Source: Turicibacter sp. TJ11
GTDB taxonomy: Bacteria > Bacillota_I > Bacilli_A > MOL361 > Turicibacteraceae
NCBI RefSeq assembly: GCF_021497505.1
Contig: NZ_CP069349.1
Location: 1,367,131-1,431,130 of the forward strand
Direction: 5' to 3'
Length of the DNA: 64,000 nucleotides
Below, one piece after another: positions 17,525 through 27,805 of the stretch. Position 1 is the first letter of the stretch, and each line of letters begins with the position of its first letter. Under the pieces are notes generated by a model. The model did no database searches, was not told where the DNA came from, and saw only the letters and a list, made by a program, of their open reading frames with translations. Made by a program: the position numbers and the translations under genes.

Positions 17525-19108
17525 TTATCTTCCACTATTACCGTAGTTCGCTAATACTCGAGCACTCGGATCTAACACGTTACATCCTTCCCACTCTTTG
17601 TTCGGCATCCAATAATCTTTAATCCATGTCGCATGTCCTTTGAAGTAACTATCAAAAATTTCACGATAAAGGAGTGACTCTTTTGTAAACGGAACGGAAT
17701 GACCGTGATATTGTTTTACTTTTCTTTCAAACTCTTCATCGGTATATTTAGATTCTGCGTAATCTTTTAAAGTATCGACTAAGGAATGACCAACTGCATC
17801 TGAAAAAGCAGCTTTTTCACGCATTAAAATATGCTCAGGCAAATAATCATCAATAAAGGCTTGACGTAATAAATACTTACCTTTATTATATGTATTTAAT
17901 TTAAGTTGCGGGTTAAGTCCAATGACATAATCTACAAAGGCTAAATCACCAAACGGAACACGGGCTTCAATAGAATTGGCTGAAATACAGCGATCGGCTC
18001 TTAAGACGTCATACATATAAAGTTCACGAATTCTCTTTTGTGACTCTTCCTGAAACGCCATGGCAGTTGGTGCATAATCCGTATATTTATAGCCAAATAA
18101 TTCGTCACTCACTTCTCCAGTTAGCAACACTTTGATATCCGTTTTTTCACGAATAGCTTTACATAATAGATACATTCCAATTGAAGCCCGAATCGTTGTA
18201 ATATCGTACGTTTCTAAAAGATAAATGACTTGTTCTAAATGATTAATGACATCTTCTTTTGTCATAATAACCTCAGTATGATTTGCCCCAAGATACGTTG
18301 CAACTTCTTTGGCGTACTTTAAGTCAATTGCATCATCTTCCATTCCAATAGCAAACGTTTTAATCGGCTCATCAGATAATTTTGAAGCAATACTACAAAC
18401 CAAACTAGAATCCAACCCTCCACTTAATAAAAATCCAACGGGAACATCTGCGTCTAATCGTTTGTAAACTGCTTGTATTAAACGGTCTTTAATCTCTTTT
18501 GTCACCTCTTCAAGACTACCATTATAATATCCTTTAGACTGTGCCACGTCATAATAGCAGGTAAAACAACCATTAGCATAGTAATATCCAGGAGGAAATG
18601 GATAAACTTCGTCACATAGCTCAACTAATGATTTAGCTTCTGAGGCAAACATCATTTTATGACTATTTTTTGAATAACCATAAAAAAGTGGTCGGATTCC
18701 GATAGGGTCTCTTCCAGCAATAAATTCATCCTTTTTAGCATCGTAAATAACTAAAGCAAATTCTCCATCTAACTGTTTAAAAAAGTCTAATCCATACGTT
18801 TCATAAAGAGGTAAAATCACTTCACAATCACTATCTGAATTAAAGACATATCTTGGGCTCAATTGTTCTTTGATCTTTTTGAATCCATAAATTTCTCCAT
18901 TACAAACGACTAAGTTATTGTGCAGTTCAAAGGGTTGATTTCCTGACTCCCCCACTCCCATAACTGATAGTCGATGAAATCCCCATAATCCTCGTTCACG
19001 ACTTTCAATAATACAAAAATCTGGTCCTCGATATGAAATTCGAATAAAACCCTCTTCAAAATCTTCGACCTTAATATCATTGGCTGTATACACCATAAAT
19101 CCACACAT
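17525..19108 (-). CDS. asnB: Asparagine synthetase, glutamine-hydrolysing (class B)
   Basis: Makes asparagine from aspartate, ATP and glutamine. The ATG at 19108 gives MCGF with the nucleophilic Cys2 of the class II glutaminase domain (residues 2 to about 200: SYRGPD, VCNGEIYG, SDCEVILPLYE, DGEFALVIYD, GRDPIGIRPLFYG). The synthetase domain follows with the ATP-pyrophosphatase loop LLSGGLDSSLV and SVEARVPFGD-like SIEARVPFGD. Length 527 is in the AsnB range. The start is supported by GGAGGG before it. It is followed by a GNAT gene; it is not part of the Bacillus mre region and looks inserted there. Confidence 0.95.
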   Translation of the reverse strand: MCGFMVYTANDIKVEDFEEGFIRISYRGPDFCIIESRERGLWGFHRLSVMGVGESGNQPFELHNNLVVCNGEIYGFKKIKEQLSPRYVFNSDSDCEVILPLYETYGLDFFKQLDGEFALVIYDAKKDEFIAGRDPIGIRPLFYGYSKNSHKMMFASEAKSLVELCDEVYPFPPGYYYANGCFTCYYDVAQSKGYYNGSLEEVTKEIKDRLIQAVYKRLDADVPVGFLLSGGLDSSLVCSIASKLSDEPIKTFAIGMEDDAIDLKYAKEVATYLGANHTEVIMTKEDVINHLEQVIYLLETYDITTIRASIGMYLLCKAIREKTDIKVLLTGEVSDELFGYKYTDYAPTAMAFQEESQKRIRELYMYDVLRADRCISANSIEARVPFGDLAFVDYVIGLNPQLKLNTYNKGKYLLRQAFIDDYLPEHILMREKAAFSDAVGHSLVDTLKDYAESKYTDEEFERKVKQYHGHSVPFTKESLLYREIFDSYFKGHATWIKDYWMPNKEWEGCNVLDPSARVLANYGNSGR

Positions 19109-19399
19109 AACATTCCCTCCTTTAATGATCAATCATCAATTCCTTTTCTTTTATTTTATGCATCTAACTGCGTTCAAAATAACTGCTTTTTTGATTTTTA
19201 TCATCATTTTCGATTCCGATTCAAAAATAAAAAACAATCTTAGAATAAAACAGCTATTTTCGTTCAAACTAGACGTATCAATAAGTAAAGCAAATAGCCA
19301 TTTATGTGTTAAGAAACTGCTAATACTTAATTTTTTATGCTTAAAGTCTATCAGTGACGACAAAAATTTACGTCGTCAACTTTTGAAAGGAACATTCGT

Positions 19400-19741
19400 A
19401 TGTTTGATCATCTGATTGAATCAATTCTCCCAATTATTATTGGGATTTTAGAGTTTATGGGGATTTTCATCGTGACCATTGGTGCATTTCGTGCCTTTTA
19501 TCACTATGTTAAAACATTACTTTTTAAAGATCATTATCCCGTTAAACATCAATTTGCTAATTCCATGGCAACAGGACTTGAGTTTAAGTTGGCAGCTGAA
19601 ATTTTAAAAACCGTTCTTATCCAAAGTTTAAGTGAACTTGTTATTTTAGGTTCAATTTTTTTACTTCGTGTTCTGATGACGATTGTTATCGAATGGGAAA
19701 TGAAAGAAGATAATAAACAAAAACAAAATCCTTCTGCTTAA
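19400..19741 (+). CDS. DUF1622 family membrane protein
   Basis: A 113-residue protein with an N-terminal hydrophobic helix (ILPIIIGILEFMGIFIVTIGAF), a middle segment and two helices near the C-terminus (LAAEILKTVLIQSLSELVILGSIFLLRVLMTIVI), as in DUF1622, a small uncharacterised inner-membrane family. It is the only plus-strand gene in this part. Start follows GAAAGGAAC. No function known. Confidence 0.75.
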   Translation: MFDHLIESILPIIIGILEFMGIFIVTIGAFRAFYHYVKTLLFKDHYPVKHQFANSMATGLEFKLAAEILKTVLIQSLSELVILGSIFLLRVLMTIVIEWEMKEDNKQKQNPSA

Positions 19742-19743
19742 CT

Positions 19744-19771
19744 AAAAAGCTCTCGAATGCGAGAGCTTTTT
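19744..19771 (+). terminator. Terminator of the DUF1622 gene
   Basis: AAAAAGCTCTCG pairs with CGAGAGCTTTTT, 4-base loop AATG. Confidence 0.9.
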
Positions 19772-19880
19772 AGTTATAGTTATTTTAATTCTTTAAAGTC
19801 AGTTTTATAATTCAACTCGCACTCAAATAAAAGAATCTCATCTTTTAAGTAACAATTTTAATAGGATTAAAACTCATCTT

Positions 19881-20576
19881 TTATAAGTATCCTTTTTCTT
19901 TTAAACTAGTAAACTGATCATCTCCAATAATTAAATGATCTAACACTTTAATGCCAAGTAATTCACCGGCTTCATATAAACGATGTGTAAGTTGAATATC
20001 TTGTTGTGAAGGCATAGGATCTCCACTTGGATGGTTATGAGCACAAATGATAGCAGCCGATGATCGTTTAATCGCTTCTTTAAATACTTCTCGAGGATGA
20101 ACAATGGCTTTGTTCAACGATCCTATAAAAATCGTCTTTTTTCCTATAATAAAATTTTTAGTATCTAAAAATAATACAACAAAATGTTCCTGTGTTAAAT
20201 GTTTCATCTCTGCCGATAGATAAGAGACACAGTCGCTTGGTGATAAGATCGCATCAAATTTTTGATGTTTTGCCTTAGCAATTCGTTTCCCTAGCTCAAT
20301 ACTTGCTAAAATTTGAATGGCTTTACTTTCACCAATTCCATGTATACTTCTTAATTCCTCTATCGTTATTTCGTTTAAAAGCTTAATTCCTTGTGTCTTT
20401 TGTAAAATCGTTTGCGCTAAACTCAACGCTGATTGTTGTTTAGTCCCCGTTCGTAATATGATAGCCAATAACTCTGCATTTGATAAAAAGGCGGCCCCTT
20501 CTAACAACAAACGTTCTCGAGGCCGCTCTTCAAGAGGTAAATCACGAATCATAAAGGGTTCCATGTTTGATTTCAT
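19881..20576 (-). CDS. radC: RadC/YsxA family JAMM protein
   Basis: About 231 residues: a helix-hairpin-helix region (LRSIHGIGESKAIQILASIELGKRI) and a C-terminal JAB1/MPN-like domain with the metal motif AHNHPSGDPMPSQQD (HxH-x10-D) and LLGIKVLDHLIIGD. The old link to DNA repair in E. coli is doubtful; the family role is unknown. It follows spoIIB by 12 bases, as in the B. subtilis order spoIIB-maf-radC, though maf is missing. Confidence 0.93.
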   Translation of the reverse strand: MKSNMEPFMIRDLPLEERPRERLLLEGAAFLSNAELLAIILRTGTKQQSALSLAQTILQKTQGIKLLNEITIEELRSIHGIGESKAIQILASIELGKRIAKAKHQKFDAILSPSDCVSYLSAEMKHLTQEHFVVLFLDTKNFIIGKKTIFIGSLNKAIVHPREVFKEAIKRSSAAIICAHNHPSGDPMPSQQDIQLTHRLYEAGELLGIKVLDHLIIGDDQFTSLKEKGYL

Positions 20577-20588
20577 CACTTCCTGTTC

Positions 20589-21266
20589 TTATCCATTTAA
20601 CCATTGATAAATTTCAAGTAGCATCTTCTGACGCTCTGACGCTAAAGCATCAAAAGAAGCTGTTGAAAGTGTTACATAATAACCCCATATATGCATTTCA
20701 TCATCCGTAAATGTTTGAATAAAATCTCCCGTCATTTCAAATGGTTTTTGTTTGACAGCTTGTAAAAAGTAATTCCACTTTAAATCATCCGTTGAAACGT
20801 CTACCTCTTTAATAAAATGATCAATTCCTTTATTACTCATCGCCTCTTCAACAGAAGCTAAACTTTCTTTTGTTCCTGAAATATGAGAAAATACAGAATA
20901 TTTTCCGTCAACTTTTAAAATTCCATAATTATAGCCTAGCTGTTGTAATTGACCTGCTAAGTTTAAAACATTATCATACGTTTCATACACCCCTAATTGG
21001 ATGACATAGATTTTATTTTCTGCTGCCACGTCTTCTGCGTTTTCTGATTGCTCTGTCTCATCTTTTGGTTGCTCTTCATTAGCAGGTTGAGTCTCATCAG
21101 CTACACCACTCGTTGTAGCCACTCCCTCTGATGAACCTAAGAAATTATCTAGTAGTTTTCCAAATGATAACCCCATCATTACAATAATCAATGTCAATAA
21201 AATCCATAAACGCATCGACTTTAAATCCACTTTTAGTCTGAATTTAGCTTTCTTTTTCTTCATCAT
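20589..21266 (-). CDS. spoIIB: SpoIIB-like SPOR-domain membrane protein
   Basis: About 225 residues: basic cytoplasmic N-terminus, one transmembrane helix (WILLTLIIVMMGLSFGKLL), an acidic low-complexity linker, and a SPOR domain at about 95-165 (IYVIQLGVYETYDNVLNLAGQLQQLGYNYG and onward). SPOR domains bind glycan stripped of stem peptides at the septum. SpoIIB of B. subtilis has the same plan, acts in septal peptidoglycan thinning during engulfment and lies between folC and maf-radC. Here the gene is between folC and radC, supporting the name; sequence beyond the SPOR domain is not diagnostic. Confidence 0.75.
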   Translation of the reverse strand: MMKKKKAKFRLKVDLKSMRLWILLTLIIVMMGLSFGKLLDNFLGSSEGVATTSGVADETQPANEEQPKDETEQSENAEDVAAENKIYVIQLGVYETYDNVLNLAGQLQQLGYNYGILKVDGKYSVFSHISGTKESLASVEEAMSNKGIDHFIKEVDVSTDDLKWNYFLQAVKQKPFEMTGDFIQTFTDDEMHIWGYYVTLSTASFDALASERQKMLLEIYQWLNG

Positions 21267-21303
21267 GACCCCACCTATCATTTTCAGTCATTATTTCATC
21301 TCA

Positions 21304-21436
21304 TTATATATAAGTTCAGATTAGTTTTTTCTATCAAAGAATAGTTAACCGAACTAGTGTTGGTCTTAGTCTTCAAGTCATTAATCAACTAAGACAGCTA
21401 TTAACTGATGAAAGACGTTTCTGTTTTTATATAGGT
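21304..21436 (-). repeat. 133-bp structured dispersed element, copy D (reverse)
   Basis: Read on the minus strand it opens CCTATATAAAAACAGAAAC and closes CTGAACTTATATATAA. Stem 2 is GTCTTAG/CTAAGAC, as in copy B. The long hairpin base is AGTTCGG/CTGAACT (plus positions 21349-21355 with 21313-21319): different bases from the other copies but still paired, one G-U. It lies between folC and spoIIB. Confidence 0.8.
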
Positions 21437-21476
21437 ATGATGATATCAAAGGTTAATCAAGAAAATTGTCTAAATC

Positions 21477-22757
21477 TCATCTGACTAATGATTTTCGAAC
21501 TTCTGAAATGAAGTAAAGAGATCCTGTAATAACTAGACATTCATCCTCTTCAACTTCACCTAATAAATGATCGAGAAGTTCATGAAAATCTTCTTCATAC
21601 GATGAATTCTCACGATGATATGCCTCATATTGGGCTTTAGCAGATTGAGCGCGTGGATAATCAAACGTCGTAAAGTAAACATGATCGGCTACTTCATTCA
21701 TGTGATTAAACATCTTTTCATAGTCCTTATCTTTTAAAACACTGACCATAAACAAGCGTCGCTCAGTAGGATAAAGAGTTTTAACCGTCTCACATAGTTG
21801 CATCATTCCTTCTAAGTTGTGTGCCCCATCTAAGATAATCGTTGGATTTTCGTGAATAACCTCGAATCTTCCTTTCCAAAACGCCTCTTTCATTCCCCTA
21901 TATATATTTACATCTGAAATACTAAAAATCCTTTTTTCTTTTAAATATTGAATGATGGAATAAGCTAGTGTGGCATTTTTAATTTGATGCGTTCCCTTCA
22001 TGGTCAATTCTACATCTTTTAAATGAGGCCAATCAAACTGTAAGCCATTTTGATTAACATGAACTTGAGTCGCAGGATACATTTTAAGTGATTGAACGAA
22101 TGGACTATTTTTCTGATTTGTAACCTCTACAAATTCTTTTAAAACATCTTCATTTTCTTCCGTTGTAAACAGTGGAACTTCATTCTTAACAATTCCTAAT
22201 TTTTCATGAGCAATTTTTACTAGTGTCTCCCCTAAAATGGCTTCATGATCATGACCAATATTAGTAATTCCACAAACGATAGGTGATATAACATTCGTGG
22301 CATCAAGTCTTCCACCTAGTCCAACTTCATAAATAACGACATCTGTTTGATAATGCTTAAAATAAATAAATGAAATTAACGTAATAATTTCAAACTCTGT
22401 AAACGGCCCCATTGAAGTTTGATTAATTTCTTCTACAATAGGCTTTAATACATTGGCACACCAAGCTAAGTCATCATCGCTAATTGGAACTCCATTTAAT
22501 GAAATTCGTTCATTAAACGTTTCGATATAAGGTGACGTAAAGGTTCCGACACGATAACCCGCATCTTGTAATACAGAACGTAAATAAGTAACAGTCGATC
22601 CTTTTCCATTCGTTCCGGCAATATGAATGGTTTTGATTTTTAAGTGAGGATTGTCTAAACGACTTAATGCCGCTTCCATTCTCTCTAGACCTGGACGAAT
22701 TCCAAATCGTAGTTGTTCTGAAACCCAATCAATGACTTCTTTTCCACTTCTAAACAT
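21477..22757 (-). CDS. folC: Folylpolyglutamate synthase / dihydrofolate synthase
   Basis: A 426-residue Mur-ligase-like enzyme that adds glutamate to folates. It has the P-loop HIAGTNGKGSTVTYLRSVL, TSPYIETFNERI, EVGLGGRLDATNVI, TNIGHDHEAILGETL, and the C-terminal FEVIHENPTIILDGAHNLEGM. Position after valS with one gene between (a PASTA protein) matches the Bacillus valS-folC neighbourhood. It begins 18 bases after the PASTA gene's stop. Confidence 0.96.
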   Translation of the reverse strand: MFRSGKEVIDWVSEQLRFGIRPGLERMEAALSRLDNPHLKIKTIHIAGTNGKGSTVTYLRSVLQDAGYRVGTFTSPYIETFNERISLNGVPISDDDLAWCANVLKPIVEEINQTSMGPFTEFEIITLISFIYFKHYQTDVVIYEVGLGGRLDATNVISPIVCGITNIGHDHEAILGETLVKIAHEKLGIVKNEVPLFTTEENEDVLKEFVEVTNQKNSPFVQSLKMYPATQVHVNQNGLQFDWPHLKDVELTMKGTHQIKNATLAYSIIQYLKEKRIFSISDVNIYRGMKEAFWKGRFEVIHENPTIILDGAHNLEGMMQLCETVKTLYPTERRLFMVSVLKDKDYEKMFNHMNEVADHVYFTTFDYPRAQSAKAQYEAYHRENSSYEEDFHELLDHLLGEVEEDECLVITGSLYFISEVRKSLVR

Positions 22758-22775
22758 GTTTTCTCACCTTCTTTT

Positions 22776-23270
22776 TTAATCTGTTTTTGTCGTAACTGAA
22801 ACAACCATTCCCTTTGTTAATAATTCTCCTGCTAAAACTGATTGGCTTTCAATGATTCCCTCTTCCTCAGATGACTCCACGGTTAAGTCGTATAGATTAG
22901 CAAATTCATTTAACTCACTTAAACGTTTTCCTACAAAATCCTCCATCATGGGATAACCTTTTGAAACATAAACTGTTAAAATTAACGGATCATCTCCAAT
23001 TTTTGTTCGTGGTTTAATCGATTGTTCCATAACACAATTTTGTAAGACATCATATGAATAAACAAGCTCATAGATCACCGAGATATTCTCATGCTTTTCA
23101 TCATACTTCATAACTTCATCTGCTGACCATCCATGAAAATTTGGAATGGTATTAAACTCAAGTGTTGATTTGATGTTAATCGTTAACGCAACCACCGTAC
23201 ATATTCCAAACACTAGACAATAGAATCTAGCATTTAATCGATACTTTTTTCGTTTCTTTTTTTTACCCAA
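22776..23270 (-). CDS. Small PASTA-domain membrane protein
   Basis: A 164-residue protein with a Lys/Arg-rich N-terminus, one transmembrane helix (FYCLVFGICTVVALTINI, about 16-34) and two PASTA-like repeats outside: TIPNFHGWSADEVMKYDEKHENISVIYELVYS...VYVSKGYPMM and EDFVGKRLSELNEFANLYDLTVESSEEEG...VSVTTKTD. PASTA modules bind muropeptides or beta-lactam targets and are usually attached to a Ser/Thr kinase or PBP; here they have neither. It sits between valS and folC, 18 bases before folC, so it is likely cotranscribed with folC. Confidence 0.75.
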   Translation of the reverse strand: MGKKKKRKKYRLNARFYCLVFGICTVVALTINIKSTLEFNTIPNFHGWSADEVMKYDEKHENISVIYELVYSYDVLQNCVMEQSIKPRTKIGDDPLILTVYVSKGYPMMEDFVGKRLSELNEFANLYDLTVESSEEEGIIESQSVLAGELLTKGMVVSVTTKTD

Positions 23271-23287
23271 ATTTTCACGTCCTTCTA

Positions 23288-23420
23288 TTGATATAAGTCT
23301 AAATCCATTTTTAAATTATAAAAACGAATCACTGTTTTATCATCTGACTTTTATGGCACCAGTATTAAGTATTTAGTGTATGATGATAACTATAGATTTT
23401 ATTTCTGTTTATATATAGAA
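23288..23420 (-). repeat. 133-bp structured dispersed element, decayed copy E (reverse)
   Basis: On the minus strand it opens TTCTATATATAAACAGAAAT and closes TTTAGACTTATATCAA, the same ends and the same 133-bp length as the intact copies, but the middle has diverged and the hairpin base is imperfect (AGTC/GACT plus mismatches). It fills most of the gap between valS and the PASTA gene. Confidence 0.5.
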
Positions 23421-23550
23421 GCAATATAATATTTTTCACCAACATACCTAAATTTATGACTGATCACTAAACTATAAAATCATAACATAATTCTACCAAC
23501 TAAAGTTATTTTTTAAAAGGGTAAAACGTTCTTTCTACTTCTTTCATACA

Positions 23551-23580
23551 AAAAAGCTCTCAGTTTGACTGAGAGCTTTT
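23551..23580 (-). terminator. Terminator of valS
   Basis: AAAAAGCTCTCAG (23551-23563) pairs with CTGAGAGCTTTT (23569-23580), 5-base loop. Confidence 0.9.
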
Positions 23581-23587
23581 GGTATCA

Positions 23588-26224
23588 TTATTTTTCTAAT
23601 TGAGCTAAGCGAGCTTCAACGGTTGCATATTTTTCTTTATAATCCGCGAGTTTATTGCGCTCTTCTTCAACTAAGTGAGCCGGAGCTTTAGCGACGAATT
23701 TTTCATTTGCAAGTTTTGATTCTCCACGTTTTACTTCTGCAGCTAATTTCTTTAACTCATTTTTCAAACGTTCAATTTCAGCACTTACATCGATTAATCC
23801 TTCAGTTGGTAAGAAGATGTCTGCCCCTGTTACAACGGCTGTCATTGTTTCTTCCTCTACTGTTAAATCTCTTTCAATTACTAATTCACTTGGGTTACAG
23901 AAACGTTTTAAGTAAGCTTGGTTTGTACTTAAGTTTTCTAATACCTCTTCTGATTTAGCATTGATGAAGATGCGGATTTGTTTACTCATTGGCGCATCCA
24001 CTTCTGCACGAATGTTACGTACTGAGCGGATAATATCCATTAATAACGTGAAATTATTGATCGCTTTTTCGTTGTTATACTCTGGTTTAACAACTGGCCA
24101 AGCGGCTACTGCACATGCCGTATTTTCTCGCGTAATCATTTGATAGATTTCTTCTGTTACGAATGGCATAAATGGATGTAATAATTTCACGATTGATTCT
24201 AAGACATACGTTAAGACCATGCGTGTTGAACGTTTTGCTTCTTCATCTTCACCTTGTAATGGTAACTTCGCCATTTCGATGTACCAGTTACAGAAGTCTT
24301 CCCAGATAAAGTTATATAAGTGACGTCCAACTTCACCAAATTCGAATTTATCGGCATTGTAGTTGATGGCTTCAATCGTTTCATTTAAACGTCCTAAAAT
24401 CCATTGATCCGCAACATTTAATGTCGCTTCTTCTAACTTCACATCTTCTACTGTCATTCCTTCTAAGTTCATGATAACGAAACGAGAAGCATTCCAGATT
24501 TTATTAATGAAGTTCCATGTTGATTCTACTTTTTCTTCAATATAACGTAAATCTTGTCCTGGTGCTGAGTTAGTTGTTAAGAAGTAACGTAAGCTATCAG
24601 CTCCGTATTTTGCAATAACATCCATTGGGTCAACCCCGTTACCTAATGATTTACTCATTTTACGTCCTTCAGCATCACGAACTAATCCGTGAATTAAAAC
24701 ATTTTTAAATGGACGTTCATCAGTAAATTCTAAGCTTTGGAAAATCATACGAGACACCCAGAAGAAGATAATGTCATATCCAGTGACTAATGTATCTGTT
24801 GGGAAATATGCTTTAAAATCTTCACACTCAACATCTGGCCAACCTAACGTTGTAAATGGCCATAAAGCAGATGAGAACCATGTGTCTAATACGTCTTCAT
24901 CTTGGTTCCAGTTTTCAAGATCAGCTGGAGCCTCTTCACCGACATACATTTCACCTGTTTCTTTATGATACCAAGCTGGAATTTGGTGTCCCCACCATAA
25001 CTGACGCGAAATACACCAGTCATGAATATTTTCCATCCAACGTAAGAACGTATTTTCAAAACGATCGGGTACGAAGTTTACTTTATTGTCTGTTTGTTGA
25101 TTAGCAACTGAACGTGCTGCTAATTCTTCCATCTTAACGAACCATTGAGTTGATAAGTACGGTTCAACAACGGCGTCTGTACGCTCAGAGTGTCCAACTG
25201 AGTGAACATGTTTTTCAATCTTAACAACTAATCCCGCTTCTTCTAAATCAGCAACTAATTGACGACGAGCATCGAAACGATCCATTCCATTGTATTTACC
25301 TGCTAATTCATTCATCGTTCCATCTAAGTTCATACAGATTGGACGAGCTAAGTCGTGACGGTTTCCAACTTCAAAGTCGTTTGGATCGTGAGCTGGTGTA
25401 ATTTTAACAGCACCTGTTCCAAAATCCATTTCAACATACTCATCAGCGATAACTGGAATCGGTTTGTTGTTTCCTGGGATTAAGACATTTTTACCTAGTA
25501 AGTGTTGGTAACGCTCATCTTCAGGATGAACCGCAACAGCAACGTCTCCAAACATTGTTTCAGGACGAGTCGTTGCAACTTCTAAGAACTCGTTTGTTCC
25601 TTCAATCATATATTTGAAGTGGTAGAATGCCCCTTCAATTTCTTTATGGATAACCTCAATATCTGATAAAGCTGTACGTGCAGCTGGGTCCCAGTTGATG
25701 ATACGCTCACCACGATAGATTAATCCTTTTTCATATAATTGAACGAATACGCGACGAACAGCTTTCGATAACCCTTCATCTAATGTGAAACGTTCACGAG
25801 AGTAATCTAATGATAACCCCATTTTTTCCCATTGTTGACGGATGAATCCTGCATATTCTTCTTTCCATTCCCAAGCTTTTTCTAAGAATGCTTCACGCCC
25901 GATGTCATAACGAGAAACACCTTCTTCTTTTAAGCGAGCATCAACTTTTGCTTGAGTGGCAATTCCGGCATGGTCCATACCTGGTAACCATAAAGCATCA
26001 TAACCTTGCATACGTTTCATACGAATGATGATATCTTGTAATGATGTATCCCAGGCATGTCCTAAGTGTAACTTACCTGTTACGTTTGGTGGTGGAATAA
26101 CGATCGTATACTTAGGTTTGTTTGATTGTGGTTGGGCTTTGAAGCAATCTTGCTCATACCAAAATGCATATTTACCTTGTTCTACATCTAAATGATTATA
26201 CTTAGGTGCTAAGTTTTTCGTCAT
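23588..26224 (-). CDS. valS: Valyl-tRNA synthetase
   Basis: Class I synthetase of 878 residues. It has the HIGH motif within [16 protein letters not shown], the CP1 editing domain ([36 protein letters not shown]), the KMSKS motif ([11 protein letters not shown]), an anticodon-binding helical domain and the C-terminal coiled coil ([35 protein letters not shown]), the tRNA arm special to ValRS. Expression is probably set by a valine T-box, which lies unusually far (1.29 kb) upstream. Start follows AAAGGAGG. Confidence 0.98.
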   Translation of the reverse strand: MTKNLAPKYNHLDVEQGKYAFWYEQDCFKAQPQSNKPKYTIVIPPPNVTGKLHLGHAWDTSLQDIIIRMKRMQGYDALWLPGMDHAGIATQAKVDARLKEEGVSRYDIGREAFLEKAWEWKEEYAGFIRQQWEKMGLSLDYSRERFTLDEGLSKAVRRVFVQLYEKGLIYRGERIINWDPAARTALSDIEVIHKEIEGAFYHFKYMIEGTNEFLEVATTRPETMFGDVAVAVHPEDERYQHLLGKNVLIPGNNKPIPVIADEYVEMDFGTGAVKITPAHDPNDFEVGNRHDLARPICMNLDGTMNELAGKYNGMDRFDARRQLVADLEEAGLVVKIEKHVHSVGHSERTDAVVEPYLSTQWFVKMEELAARSVANQQTDNKVNFVPDRFENTFLRWMENIHDWCISRQLWWGHQIPAWYHKETGEMYVGEEAPADLENWNQDEDVLDTWFSSALWPFTTLGWPDVECEDFKAYFPTDTLVTGYDIIFFWVSRMIFQSLEFTDERPFKNVLIHGLVRDAEGRKMSKSLGNGVDPMDVIAKYGADSLRYFLTTNSAPGQDLRYIEEKVESTWNFINKIWNASRFVIMNLEGMTVEDVKLEEATLNVADQWILGRLNETIEAINYNADKFEFGEVGRHLYNFIWEDFCNWYIEMAKLPLQGEDEEAKRSTRMVLTYVLESIVKLLHPFMPFVTEEIYQMITRENTACAVAAWPVVKPEYNNEKAINNFTLLMDIIRSVRNIRAEVDAPMSKQIRIFINAKSEEVLENLSTNQAYLKRFCNPSELVIERDLTVEEETMTAVVTGADIFLPTEGLIDVSAEIERLKNELKKLAAEVKRGESKLANEKFVAKAPAHLVEEERNKLADYKEKYATVEARLAQLEK

Positions 26225-27513
26225 TTTAGTGTCCTCCTTTTCTTAATCTTTGATCATTGAACAACTAAAGCAGTTTGGATCGACTAATGATTCATTTAAC
26301 ATCAATCATTTCGCTACAATCAAGGCATTGAACTTCATTCAATCAGCTATAGCGTTGACGATTTTGCAATTAAATACTAATTTAACATTCTATATCTCAT
26401 TCAGTTATAGGCTCTCAACTTAAAATAATTGGTGGAATAATCTTTAGACAACTTGGTGGGTTGTCTTACTATCAGATGGATGAATGATAGTTGTTGAATT
26501 CCTATATCTAAATAAAAAATGATGATTAAGTGTTTTAATCACTGTAAATCATTAATCTAACTCATCACTTATGAATGATTCTAGCTCGTGTACCGTTTGT
26601 TTTCATAACGCTCTTGATTTCATTAAGACGTGATTAGTTTTAATGTATGATGCCTCATGACTAGTTATCTTTGATGAAAAACGCTAATTTCTAATGACTA
26701 ATTTTATCTTTTTCATTTTTTGATCAACTGTTTACTTCAGAAAAAATAATAATGAATCCAGTGATACTAAGTCATTTTGCTGAGTTTAAGTTGATAAAAT
26801 AACCACCTGGATAATGAATTATTTTTTCATTTTCTCATGCTGAAATAATACTTAGTTTTGGCTTTTTATTGGTGAAAAGGAATCTTCATTATCATTCAAT
26901 AATCGCTTGGATGATGAACAAATTCTATGATTAAATGAATGAATTTTCTCTTGATTCGAGATAAAAACGAGGAAACATTATTATTTTTATTAACTAACTA
27001 AAAATGTTCATTTATTGTCCACCTGGATAATAGACCTTATGACATGTTAAATCGTGTATATTCTCAATTAATGCTCTAACTAGAATCTTAATCTCTAAGA
27101 ACAAATTTCACAATGACATAAAAAGCTCTTTAGATTTCATATAAACCACCTGGATAATCGATTATATAAAATAAATTCCTCTTATAAAATTGTGCTTCAC
27201 TTATTCTTTGATTTTAAAGGTCAGCAGAGAATTACTGATTATTCAACTCATTCGCTTTTTAAACGAATCAACTGTTAAATCAAACCACCTGGATTTTGGA
27301 CTGATTCAATGGTTGAATTCATATACAATTCAACTTTTAATGTTAGTTTTAAAAGTATTTGATCAAGAATGATAAAAGCATTTAGCCCTCTTATTAAGAG
27401 CAAGCCTATTTCATGTTAAAGAATAACGCCACTTGCTTCATTTCATTATCATGATAATCTTCCTTAAAATGATACGTGCTCTAACTGAAAATCAAGTTTT
27501 TCTTGTTATCAAC
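26225..27513. other. 1.29-kb non-coding interval between the valS T-box and valS
   Basis: No credible gene on either strand. Very AT-rich. It holds four copies of CCACCTGGAT (26803, 27019, 27146, 27285), three extended to CCACCTGGATAAT, and one hairpin AGACAAC/GTTGTCT with loop TTGGTGG (26446-26466). If valS is expressed from the T-box promoter, all this is untranslated leader. No second promoter was evident just before valS. Confidence 0.7.
26803..27294. repeat. Four dispersed copies of CCACCTGGAT(AAT)
   Basis: Copies start at 26803, 27019, 27146 and 27285, all in the same orientation, spaced 216, 127 and 139 bases apart. On the transcribed minus strand the motif reads ATTATCCAGGTGG, sharing AGGTGG with the T-box core 0.3-0.8 kb upstream. 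Confidence 0.75.
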
Positions 27514-27770
27514 AAAAAAAAGCATCTCATCCTCGTAAGGACGAAATGCTTAAAATTCCGCGGTACCACCTTGATTGTAGATTGATCATCTACCACTTGA
27601 CGCTTTAACGCAGCTAACGGAATTCCCTACTTCATCTTTATTTCAGAAACCCAACTCACAGGCTACCTTCAAAGTTGTTACATAAAGTTCTTTCACCAAC
27701 TGAACTTCTCTCTAAAATGTAAGAAGACTTTTACTCCTCCTGGTCATGGTTGTTCAACTATCATATATAT
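27514..27770 (-). promoter_or_regulatory. Valine T-box riboswitch
   Basis: On the minus strand the T-box core GGTGGTACCGCGG (plus 27557-27570 region) is followed by a terminator stem (27521-27550, AGCATTTCGTCC/GGATGAGATGCT) and eight Ts. Upstream, the segment GAAGGTAGCC fits the specifier-loop pattern with codon GUA (plus 27664-27666), a valine codon. Uncharged tRNA-Val would stabilise the antiterminator and allow read-through. The target, valS, is the next gene downstream, 1.29 kb away. Confidence 0.9.
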
Positions 27771-27776
27771 GTTAGT

Positions 27777-27805
27777 ATTCTACAACAACAAACAACTTTA
27801 TTCAA
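27777..27805 (-). promoter_or_regulatory. SigA promoter of the valine T-box
   Basis: TTGAAT and TAGAAT on the minus strand, 17 bases apart, just ahead of the T-box leader. Confidence 0.75.

Noticed and set aside
26803-27294. CCACCTGGAT copies as a CRISPR array
   Set aside because: Units are only 10-13 bases, spacing is 127-216 bases and irregular, and no cas genes are present.
27190-27372. 60-codon plus-strand frame in the valS upstream gap
   Set aside because: No ribosome site, low-complexity composition and it runs across one of the repeat motifs; taken as chance.
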